Assembly: GCA_018066825.1 (NCBI GenBank)
Contig: JAGPVU010000131.1
Span: forward strand, 1-7,460
DNA length: 7,460 nucleotides
DNA from: Cycloclasticus sp.
GTDB taxonomy: Bacteria; Pseudomonadota; Gammaproteobacteria; Methylococcales; Cycloclasticaceae
Reading direction: 5' to 3'
Shown here: positions 1 through 6,601 of the stretch, piece after piece
How the letters are laid out: the number at the start of each line of letters is the position of its first letter
How positions within the stretch are numbered: the stretch's first letter is position 1
The notes under the pieces: generated by a model
Databases searched by the model: none
Told to the model about the DNA's origin: nothing
What the model saw: the letters and a program-made list of their open reading frames with translations, nothing else
Translations under genes and position numbers: made by a program

Positions 1-26
1 CCGGTAATAAAAATAAACTTAGCCAT
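1..26 (-). CDS. pyrG: CTP synthase, N-terminal fragment (cut by the window edge)
   Basis: An ATG at 26-24 opens a frame reading MAKFIFIT plus the first two bases of a Gly codon before the window ends. This matches the start of CTP synthases (M-x-x-[FY]-IF-[VI]-TGG, the beginning of the synthetase P-loop domain). An AGG (32-34) lies 5 nt upstream as a ribosome binding site, and a -10 box sits further up. CTP synthase makes CTP from UTP, ATP and glutamine in the cytosol. The position just downstream of tilS is where pyrG lies in Pseudomonas and many other gammaproteobacteria. The call rests on eight residues plus context, so it is strong but not proven. The next codons should continue the GGVVSSLGKG motif. 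Confidence 0.85.
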
Positions 27-61
27 ACAAACCTATGCCGTTATAAAGATGAATGTTGAGC

Positions 62-67
62 ATTATA
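62..67 (-). promoter_or_regulatory. Probable sigma-70 -10 box upstream of pyrG
   Basis: The minus strand reads TATAAT here, a perfect -10 hexamer, in the tilS-pyrG gap. Transcription starting about 7 nt downstream would give a 5' leader of roughly 28 nt before the pyrG ATG, with the AGG ribosome binding site inside it. No good TTGACA-like -35 hexamer is found at 16-18 bp spacing (the 17-bp position reads AATGCC), and there is no TGn extension. The promoter may therefore be weak or need an activator. The hexamer and its placement are seen directly; promoter activity is inferred. Confidence 0.5.
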
Positions 68-73
68 CGTGAA

Positions 74-97
74 TAGCCGCTAAAGGCATTAGCCGCT
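74..97. repeat. 8-bp direct repeat with 16-bp period, next to the pyrG -10 box
   Basis: TAGCCGCT occurs at 74-81 and again at 90-97 on the plus strand (AGCGGCTA on the minus strand). The copies are identical and in phase at 16 bp, about one and a half helical turns. They cover the -35 and spacer region of the candidate pyrG promoter, where a regulator or RNA polymerase alpha subunit could bind. No regulator is recognised from the sequence. It may also be chance in a short AT-rich gap. Confidence 0.4.
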
Positions 98-132
98 GAC
101 CACAAAAAAGCAAACAACTGTTGTATCGTCGT

Positions 133-1467
133 TTATAGAATACGAAGATCTGGGTGCACCCAATCAATTTGATAAGCCATTTCGCTTGGTTCCGCTGTGA
201 ATTCTTCTGCTAGCCAGAGATCCGCCACCGCCGCCAGCTTGTCGTCAATATAGATTAACGGCACAATATCTCGCAACCAAGGTAAAACCTTAGCTTCTTG
301 ATACAGTTGTTTTATTTTTTTACTACCTTTTCTATTAGCTAGCTTAATACGCTCCCCATCTACCCTTGAGCGCACACTGATGTTGGCAGCCGCATCCCAC
401 TTAGCTTGGCTTATCCCGGCAGTCAGGGCTTTTGTTATTTGCAACGAGCCTAAGTTACCCACTAAATTAACCCGGCCACCTTGCCAGTTAATGGGCGCAA
501 ACCGTGTTAGGTCTTGCGATTGCTGACAGACATACAGTGTGTCAGCAAAGCATCTTATCTGATGCTCACCCCACGTCACGCAAGCGGCCTTTGTCGAAGG
601 TGAGGACAACATCGCTTGAATTTGCCCCAGCACTTTCTGAGAAGGCAGTTTCAACTCATTTAGAGCAAGCCACTCCCGTAGCACAAGACGTTGCGCAGGC
701 CCACTTAAGGCTTTAATTGAACAGCAATCAAACGTCTCAGCGCTTAACTCTGCGCCATAAACACTTAAACAATCGGCTAGCACCGAGTCGGCTTCGGCAC
801 AGTGCAAGGCTGTTCTCGAAGTAGTTTTAGCAAACGCTGGCCAGCGTTGTTTAATTAACGGAATGACCTGTTGCCTTAGGTAGTTTCTATTTAATGAGGT
901 GTCTAAATTACTTGGGTCTTCAATCCAGTCTAAATGGTTTTTTTTAGCGTAATCTAAAATCGATTGTTTTGAGTGATCGAGAAAGGGCCGTGCTATCTGT
1001 CCAGCACCAAAACGCGCTAACAACGGCATCGCAGCCAAGCCTTTTATGCCTGAGCCTCTCAATAACTGGAGCATTAAGGTTTCAGCTTGATCATCTTGAT
1101 GCTGCGCTGTCATTAGCAAGCTTGCATCGTCAATAACAGTTTGCAAGGCCTCATACCGCGCATGCCTAGCCGCTTGTTCTGGCCCTTCCCCTGATATATC
1201 CGAAGCATCAACCTTGATTGAGGTGAACTCTATGCTTAAATCAGTACTTATCTGTTGGCAATGACTTGACCACTGTTTAGAGTCTTTATGTAAGCCATGG
1301 TCGATGTATATTGCTTTAAATTGTATCGACTTGAACCTATCGCTTAACTTTGCACAGCTATGCAAGAGAACGTGTGAATCAACACCCCCGCTATAAGCAA
1401 CAACAACTGTCTTGACACCCTTGATGGGTGCAATCAGTTGTTCAACGCTATTAACGAGATCAGTCAC
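133..1467 (-). CDS. tilS: tRNA(Ile)-lysidine synthetase
   Basis: TilS uses ATP and lysine to convert the wobble C34 of the CAU-anticodon isoleucine tRNA to lysidine, so that it reads AUA as Ile and is charged by IleRS. It is an essential cytosolic tRNA-modification enzyme. The 444-residue product is close to the 432 of E. coli TilS. Visible landmarks are the PP-loop ATP-binding motif SGGVDS (26-31), IDHGLH (55-60), EQAARHARY (97-105), the HQDDQAET block (123-130) followed by LLRGSG, and the DPSN...NRNYLR segment (184-198), all typical of the N-terminal N-type ATP pyrophosphatase domain. A middle tRNA-binding region follows, then a TilS C-terminal domain (about 365-420, with RSRVDGERIK and the PWLRDIVPLIY block). 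The start is GTG at 1467; an in-frame TAA lies a few codons upstream and no in-frame ATG is available. A weak AGG (1476-1478) sits 8 nt before it. It lies 60 nt downstream of accA in the same direction. No frameshift or missing key residue is seen. Confidence 0.97.
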   Translation of the reverse strand: MTDLVNSVEQLIAPIKGVKTVVVAYSGGVDSHVLLHSCAKLSDRFKSIQFKAIYIDHGLHKDSKQWSSHCQQISTDLSIEFTSIKVDASDISGEGPEQAARHARYEALQTVIDDASLLMTAQHQDDQAETLMLQLLRGSGIKGLAAMPLLARFGAGQIARPFLDHSKQSILDYAKKNHLDWIEDPSNLDTSLNRNYLRQQVIPLIKQRWPAFAKTTSRTALHCAEADSVLADCLSVYGAELSAETFDCCSIKALSGPAQRLVLREWLALNELKLPSQKVLGQIQAMLSSPSTKAACVTWGEHQIRCFADTLYVCQQSQDLTRFAPINWQGGRVNLVGNLGSLQITKALTAGISQAKWDAAANISVRSRVDGERIKLANRKGSKKIKQLYQEAKVLPWLRDIVPLIYIDDKLAAVADLWLAEEFTAEPSEMAYQIDWVHPDLRIL

Positions 1468-1527
1468 AATAATCGCCTGATGAACATAAGTGCATTAGCC
1501 CTTAAACTCATCATGTCTGGGTGAAAA

Positions 1528-2487
1528 TCAGGCTTCGGTAAATTGACCGTAACTCATCAATCGCGCATAGCGTTTAGCTAACAAATCATCCATCGATAGC
1601 CCGCGCAGCATGTCAACTTCTTTTGATAGCGTTTGTTTGATTTGTTTCTTCATAAACGCTAAATCCCTATGTGCCCCACCTAAAGGTTCGTCAATAATTC
1701 CGTCAATCAAGCCGTGCGCCAATAACTTACTCGAGGTGATGGCCATGGCTTCTGCAGCTTGCGCCGCTTTTTCTGCACTTTTCCATAAAATCGAGGCACA
1801 GCCTTCAGGGGAAATAACCGAGTAAGTACTGTATTTCAGTAAAAACAGGCGATCACAAACGCCCAGCGCCAACGCTCCGCCAGAACCACCCTCACCAATG
1901 ACGATACTGATAATTGGCGTCCTTAATTTAGACATTTCAAATAAGTTTCTCGCGATCGCTTCACTTTGTCCACGCTCTTCAGCACCGATCCCGGGGTAGG
2001 CCCCTGGCGTATCAATAAAGGTAATAATCGGCAAATTAAATCGTTCTGCCAGTTGCATCAGTCGCAAGGCTTTACGATAGCCTTCTGGTCGGGGCATGCC
2101 GAAATTACGTTTTAATTTTTCTTTGGTATCGCGCCCTTTTTGATGCCCAATTACCATCACCGGTACGCCATCAAGCCGCGCTAAACCACCAACTATCGCC
2201 GCATCATCCGCGTAATGTCTGTCGCCATGTAGCTCGACAAAACCGTCTAACACACCATCGATATAGTCTAGTGAGTAAGGTCGCTTGGGGTGTCGTGATA
2301 ATTTTGAAATCTGCCAGTCACTGAGCTTAGAAAAAATCGACTCGGTAAGGGTTAAACTTTTTTCTTGTAGTCGATCAATCTCCTTTTGGATATCAATCTC
2401 ATTATCGGTCCCTACTCGCCTAAGCTCTTCAAGCTTTTCTTCAAGTTCAACGATGGGCTGTTCAAAATCTAAATAATTTAAGTTCAT
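1528..2487 (-). CDS. accA: Acetyl-CoA carboxylase carboxyltransferase, alpha subunit
   Basis: AccA pairs with AccD (not in this window) as an alpha2-beta2 carboxyltransferase that moves CO2 from carboxybiotin on AccB to acetyl-CoA, giving malonyl-CoA for fatty acid synthesis. The product is 319 residues, the same length as E. coli AccA, and begins MNLNYLDFEQPI like E. coli MSLNFLDFEQPI, which fixes the start. Further landmarks are a charged helical N-terminal region (about 10-60), GHQKGRDTKEK (114-124), RNFGMPRPEGYRKALRLM (127-144), FIDTPGAYPG (157-166), the glycine-rich oxyanion segment GEGGSGGA (198-205), SPEGCASILWKSAEKA (226-241) and EPLGGAHR (267-274), the crotonase-fold carboxyltransferase signatures. 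It starts 42 nt after the dnaE stop. No clear Shine-Dalgarno sequence precedes the ATG (the nearby bases read ATAACCCT). In E. coli the carboxyltransferase binds its own accA mRNA and represses its translation; whether that holds here cannot be seen. Confidence 0.98.
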   Translation of the reverse strand: MNLNYLDFEQPIVELEEKLEELRRVGTDNEIDIQKEIDRLQEKSLTLTESIFSKLSDWQISKLSRHPKRPYSLDYIDGVLDGFVELHGDRHYADDAAIVGGLARLDGVPVMVIGHQKGRDTKEKLKRNFGMPRPEGYRKALRLMQLAERFNLPIITFIDTPGAYPGIGAEERGQSEAIARNLFEMSKLRTPIISIVIGEGGSGGALALGVCDRLFLLKYSTYSVISPEGCASILWKSAEKAAQAAEAMAITSSKLLAHGLIDGIIDEPLGGAHRDLAFMKKQIKQTLSKEVDMLRGLSMDDLLAKRYARLMSYGQFTEA

Positions 2488-2529
2488 AGGGTTATTTTAT
2501 CGTGACTTAGCTCAATCAGCTAGCAGTAT

Positions 2530-5500
2530 TCAATATCGTATAAAAGTTTGTTGTTCAGGGAATGTTTTTTTCAGCCCGTCGATTAAGTCATCAGCAGGAG
2601 AAACACACCACTTCTCAGGTAAGCGTAACACTGATGACGCACCCGCTAATTGGACTTTTATCTTAATTGCGCAGGTGCCACCCAGGTGCTTGCTGAACAA
2701 CGCGTGTAATTGCTGTATTTTTTGTTGCTGATCCTCAATATCGGGAGTCAGTTCAATCACTATATCTTTAGCAAACCGTTCACGTGCTTGCTCTACCGTC
2801 ATCACCGATTCGATACTTACCCGGTTTTGACCGGCGAAATCGTCAAACGACAAGCCCCCTTCGATTACCACAATGTGGTCAGTAAGCAGACATTCCATAT
2901 ATTTATCATAGGTTTCACTATAAGCAACCGCTTCGAGCCTAGCACTACCGTCGTCTAATATAACCGTAGCGATTTTTGAACCACTTTTAGTTGGCCTAGT
3001 TCGCACCTCAAGCACCAGTCCGGCAATGGTTACCGGCTTGCCCTTAGCACGGCGATATTGGCCCGTACTCCTTTGCCCACCTAGCTCCATCTCTAACAGC
3101 GTAGCCAATTTGCCCGACACCACTGGTGTCAGCTCATCTTTAACTGCGTCAAACGGATGCCCTGTCAAATATAGGCCAAGGGTTACCTTTTCAGCTTTCA
3201 GGCGTTCATGCTCAGACCAAGGCGCTACATTCGATTCATTACTATCGCGTTGAGGCTCGACTATTGCCAAGCCAAACAAATCATTTTGACCGACCACATC
3301 GCTCTTATTATGTTGCTCAGCCATTTGCAACACCCCATTAAGCTGCTGCATTAAGTTAGCCCGGTCCACGCCAAAACAATCTAGAGCCCCTGATCTAATC
3401 AACGCTTCTTGTACACGACGATTAGCCTTTCTTAAGTCAATACGATGCGCTAAATCTTCATGGCTAGTGTATGGTCCCTTTGTTACTCGTTGTTCAATAA
3501 TGGATTCTATGGCTGCCTCACCAACACCTTTTATTGCACCCAAGCCATAAATAATTTGACCCTCATCATTACTGGTAAAACGGTACTCTGAACTATTTAC
3601 ATCGGGCGGTAAAATGTCCAGTCCCATTTCGCGGCATTCGTCGATAAACATCACCACTTTATCGGTATTGTCCATATCGGACGACAACACCGCGGCCATA
3701 AACTCAGAAGGATAATGTGCCTTCAGCCAGGCTGTTTGATAGGCGATCAACGCATACGCAGCTGAATGAGATTTGTTAAACCCGTAGCCGGCAAATTTTT
3801 CCATTAAATCGAAGATATAGGTCGCGGTATTAATGTCTACCTTGTTGGCTACTGCGCCTTTAGTAAACATTTCACGCTGTTTTGCCATTTCTTCAGGTTT
3901 TTTCTTACCCATAGCGCGACGCAATAAATCCGCCGAGCCTAAACTATACCCCGCCAAATCCTGTGCAATTTGCATCACTTGTTCTTGATATAAAATAACC
4001 CCATTAGTCGGCTGTAGAATGGGAATTAAGGTGGGATGTGCATATTCTGCTTTAATTCGGCCGTGTTTTACGTTGATGTAGTCGTCAACCATGCCTGATT
4101 GCAAAGGGCCTGGCCTAAAGAGTGCCACTAAGGCGATGACGTCTTCAAACGAATCCGGTCGCAAGCGTCGAATCAAGTCCTTCATACCCCTAGACTCAAG
4201 CTGAAAAACGGCAGTTGTCGCGTAATTTTTTAATAAGGTATACGTCTTTTCATCATCCCTCGGCAACAGATCAATATTAACCGCTTCTTCACCTTTTGCC
4301 GCCCGACGCCGGTTAATATTTTGTAACGCCCAATCAATAATTGTAAGTGTACGCAAGCCCAGAAAGTCAAACTTAACTAAGCCTACCGCTTCGATATCAT
4401 CTTTATCAAATTGGGTCACTAAGTTACTACCGCCTTGCTCACAATATAAGGGTGAAAAGTCGGTTAACTTACTGGGTGAAATAACCACGCCACCCGCGTG
4501 TTTTCCCGCGTTTCTAGCAATACCTTCTAACTTCATCGCCAGATCAACCAGCTCTCTGACTTCATCTTCTTCTTTGTAGGCGCTAAGTAAATCAGGGCTT
4601 TCTTCTAGTGCCTTCGTTAAGGTCATGCCTATTTCAAAAGGTATTGCTTTTGCCAAACGATCAACAAAACCATAGGGGTGTCCTAACACACGGCCTACAT
4701 CCCTGATAACCGCTTTTGCCGCCATACTACCGTAGGTAATAATTTGCGACACTTTGTCGCGACCATAGCGTTCGCCAACGTAGTCGATCACTCGATCCCG
4801 CCCTTCCATGCAGAAATCGACATCGAAATCCGGCATAGAAACCCGTTCAGGATTTAAAAATCGTTCAAACAGTAAGTCAAATTCAATTGGGTCTAAATCA
4901 GTAATTCTTAATGCATAGGCCACAATGGAACCTGCACCTGAACCCCGCCCTGGCCCAACAGGAACGCCATTATCTTTGGCCCATTGAATAAAATCAGCAA
5001 CGATCAAAAAGTAACCCGGAAAGCCCATCTGGCAGATCACATCCAACTCTCGTTGTAATCGTGCCTGATATTCCGCAAGTCTTTCGGTATTAAAATCAAT
5101 ACGAGCCGACGTTTCCTGAATTCTTTTTTCTAAACCCTCGCGGGCTAAATTTGAAAAGTATTCGTCTGTTGTCAAGCCTTCAGGCACGGGAAAATTTGGT
5201 AAAAAGTTTTTACCCAAGCTTAATTCAGCATTACAACGTTTCGCTATTTCTACCGAGTTTTCGATCGCTTCAGGCAAATCAGAAAACAAGTCGACCATTT
5301 CCTGCTGACTTTTTAGATACTGTTGTTCGGTGTGTGTTTTCGCCCGACGGCTATCAGATAGCACCCGCCCTTGATTAATACACACCCGTGCTTCATGCGC
5401 ATCATATTCATCATGGGTTAAAAAACAGGAACCATTAGTCGCCACCATCGGTAATTGACATTCTGCAGCCAAGGCTACCATTTGATTGATTAAACCTTCT

Positions 5501-6036
5501 TCACCAGCCCGACCCAAACGCTGAACTTCAAGATAGAAGCGATCACCAAAGCTTTGTTTCCAATGTCTAGCAATATCCCCAGCAGTCTCACTATCATTGC
5601 CATTCAAGCTTTGTGACAACAAGCCATCACAACAGCCGGATAAAACAATAAGGCCGGAATTTTTATCACATATTTTTTTTGTCGTAAGGTAGGGAACGCC
5701 TTTATCTTGGCCATTTAAATAAGCCTCTGATATGAGTTCAGATAAGCCTAAATAGCCCACTTTATTAGCCACCAATAAGGTGACGATAGCCGGTGTTTTT
5801 TGATCTATAGTGTCTTTAATGAGCACGTCCGCACCCAAAATAGGTTTTACGCCAGCAGCCAATGCAGCACGATAAAACTTAACGGCGGCAAATAAATTCG
5901 ATTGATCGGTAACAGCAATAGCCGGCATCGATAATTCAACAGCCCGTTTGAGTAACGGTTTAACGCGAATAATGCCATCAACCAAAGAATACTCGGTGTG
6001 ATTACGCAAATGAATGAACTTAACTCCCTCACTCAT
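2530..6036 (-). CDS. dnaE: DNA polymerase III alpha subunit (replicative polymerase)
   Basis: This is the catalytic subunit of the replicative polymerase; it works with epsilon (DnaQ), theta, the beta clamp and tau. From the chosen ATG the product has 1168 residues (E. coli 1160) and starts MSEGVKFIHLR, like E. coli MSEPRFVHLR. Domains in order: PHP (about 1-270); palm and thumb with GPGRGSGAGS (361-370), MPDFDVDF (401-408, catalytic Asp405 and Asp407) and VKFDFLGLRT (554-563, third catalytic Asp557); fingers with RPGPLQSG (641-648) and FNKSHSAAYAL (753-763); helix-hairpin-helix (about 830-848, GLGAIKGVGEAA); beta-clamp motif QNDLF (917-921); OB fold (about 1002-1080); C-terminal tau-binding region. 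A longer in-frame start at 6084 would add 16 residues with no family counterpart. The start at 6036 overlaps the rnhB stop as ATGA and has AAAGGG 8 nt upstream. Oddity: the PHP metal site is strongly degraded (see findings), consistent with proofreading by DnaQ in trans. The polymerase residues are intact. Confidence 0.98.
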   Translation of the reverse strand: MSEGVKFIHLRNHTEYSLVDGIIRVKPLLKRAVELSMPAIAVTDQSNLFAAVKFYRAALAAGVKPILGADVLIKDTIDQKTPAIVTLLVANKVGYLGLSELISEAYLNGQDKGVPYLTTKKICDKNSGLIVLSGCCDGLLSQSLNGNDSETAGDIARHWKQSFGDRFYLEVQRLGRAGEEGLINQMVALAAECQLPMVATNGSCFLTHDEYDAHEARVCINQGRVLSDSRRAKTHTEQQYLKSQQEMVDLFSDLPEAIENSVEIAKRCNAELSLGKNFLPNFPVPEGLTTDEYFSNLAREGLEKRIQETSARIDFNTERLAEYQARLQRELDVICQMGFPGYFLIVADFIQWAKDNGVPVGPGRGSGAGSIVAYALRITDLDPIEFDLLFERFLNPERVSMPDFDVDFCMEGRDRVIDYVGERYGRDKVSQIITYGSMAAKAVIRDVGRVLGHPYGFVDRLAKAIPFEIGMTLTKALEESPDLLSAYKEEDEVRELVDLAMKLEGIARNAGKHAGGVVISPSKLTDFSPLYCEQGGSNLVTQFDKDDIEAVGLVKFDFLGLRTLTIIDWALQNINRRRAAKGEEAVNIDLLPRDDEKTYTLLKNYATTAVFQLESRGMKDLIRRLRPDSFEDVIALVALFRPGPLQSGMVDDYINVKHGRIKAEYAHPTLIPILQPTNGVILYQEQVMQIAQDLAGYSLGSADLLRRAMGKKKPEEMAKQREMFTKGAVANKVDINTATYIFDLMEKFAGYGFNKSHSAAYALIAYQTAWLKAHYPSEFMAAVLSSDMDNTDKVVMFIDECREMGLDILPPDVNSSEYRFTSNDEGQIIYGLGAIKGVGEAAIESIIEQRVTKGPYTSHEDLAHRIDLRKANRRVQEALIRSGALDCFGVDRANLMQQLNGVLQMAEQHNKSDVVGQNDLFGLAIVEPQRDSNESNVAPWSEHERLKAEKVTLGLYLTGHPFDAVKDELTPVVSGKLATLLEMELGGQRSTGQYRRAKGKPVTIAGLVLEVRTRPTKSGSKIATVILDDGSARLEAVAYSETYDKYMECLLTDHIVVIEGGLSFDDFAGQNRVSIESVMTVEQARERFAKDIVIELTPDIEDQQQKIQQLHALFSKHLGGTCAIKIKVQLAGASSVLRLPEKWCVSPADDLIDGLKKTFPEQQTFIRY

Positions 6037-6599
6037 GTTAACAACCCTTTTACTGGCGCAAATGATCTTCGATATATCGCGCAAACACCTTTCTCAATGA
6101 GTTTTTTTTTGTGCTCAATCGTTGGGTAGCCCTTATGCTTAGCCAAACCATAGCCTGGATGCAGCTTATCGAGAAGCAACATATGTTTATCCCGGTAAAC
6201 CTTAGCGATAATAGAAGCAGCAGAGATTTGCTCAATAAGGGCATCCCCCCCCTTTACACACTCACCTGGCACGTTTATTTTAGGGTAAAACGTACCATCG
6301 ACCTGTGCTAAATCAGCCTTGATCGTTAGCCCGTTAAAAGCCCGCTGCATAGCCAATAAGCTGGCCTGTAAAATATTAATTTGATCGATCTCCAACACAT
6401 CAGCACGACCAATTGACCAATCTAACGCGTGCTCAATTATTAGTGCTGACAATACATTTCGTTTATTTTCGCTCAGTTTTTTTGAATCCATTAAGCCTGG
6501 AATAGGCGCATTAGGATTTAAAATAACAGCAGCCGCAACCACTGGACCAGCAATACAGCCACGCCCTACTTCATCAATACCTACGATAACGGCCGTCAC
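6033..6599 (-). CDS. rnhB: Ribonuclease HII
   Basis: RNase HII cuts the RNA strand of RNA-DNA hybrids and single ribonucleotides left in DNA, starting ribonucleotide excision repair in the cytosol. The 188-residue product is slightly shorter than E. coli RnhB (198), mainly at the N-terminus. It carries GIDEVGRGCIAGPV (7-20) with catalytic Asp9-Glu10, DSKKLS (38-43), VDG with Asp101, GGD with Asp119 followed by ISAASIIAKVYRD (125-137), and HKGYPT (155-160), ending RRSFAPVKGLL. The Asp101-Asp119 spacing of 18 equals that of E. coli Asp108-Asp126. The start is GTG at 6599, two bases after the lpxB TAA, with AAGGTG (6605-6610) as ribosome binding site. The stop overlaps the dnaE start. Two homopolymer tracts (G8 before the Asp119 codon, A9 at codons 164-166 on the coding strand) are notable. 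The lpxB-rnhB-dnaE order is common in gammaproteobacteria. Confidence 0.97.
   Translation of the reverse strand: MTAVIVGIDEVGRGCIAGPVVAAAVILNPNAPIPGLMDSKKLSENKRNVLSALIIEHALDWSIGRADVLEIDQINILQASLLAMQRAFNGLTIKADLAQVDGTFYPKINVPGECVKGGDALIEQISAASIIAKVYRDKHMLLLDKLHPGYGLAKHKGYPTIEHKKKLIEKGVCAIYRRSFAPVKGLLT
6045..6050 (-). promoter_or_regulatory. Ribosome binding site that supports the short dnaE start
   Basis: The minus strand reads AAAGGG inside the last codons of rnhB, 8 nt before the ATG at 6036. Together with the ATGA overlap it favours this start over the one at 6084 and suggests that dnaE translation is coupled to rnhB. Confidence 0.7.
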
Positions 6600-6601
6600 T
6601 T

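Noticed and set aside
103..128. Possible intrinsic terminator after tilS (ACAACTGTTGT followed, on the minus strand, by a T6 run)
   Set aside because: The near-palindrome can form only a very short AT-rich stem with almost no loop, and the T-run is separated from it by several bases. Not a credible terminator.
504..716. Plus-strand open frames such as 504-716, 1610-1825, 2710-2958, 3026-3253, 5151-5378 and 6111-6311
   Set aside because: All lie antisense within well-supported minus-strand genes, show no recognisable domain or ribosome binding site, and are best explained as shadow frames.
1478..1513. Inverted repeat TGATGA...TCATCA in the accA-tilS gap, one arm touching the weak tilS ribosome binding site
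   Set aside because: A six-base AT-rich stem with a 24-nt loop is unlikely to be stable. Only covariation in relatives would revive it.
1488..1527. Possible promoter for tilS in the accA-tilS gap (TATGTT as -10)
   Set aside because: No -35 resemblance at any usual spacing, and the -10 match is poor.
2508..2522. Small hairpin TAGCT-caatc-AGCTA in the dnaE-accA gap
   Set aside because: A five-base stem with no following T-run is not a terminator, and repeats of this size arise by chance.
5847..6032. Minus-strand frames 5847-6032 (inside dnaE) and 6050-6244 (inside rnhB)
   Set aside because: They are out-of-frame shadows of dnaE and rnhB with low-complexity composition and no family resemblance.
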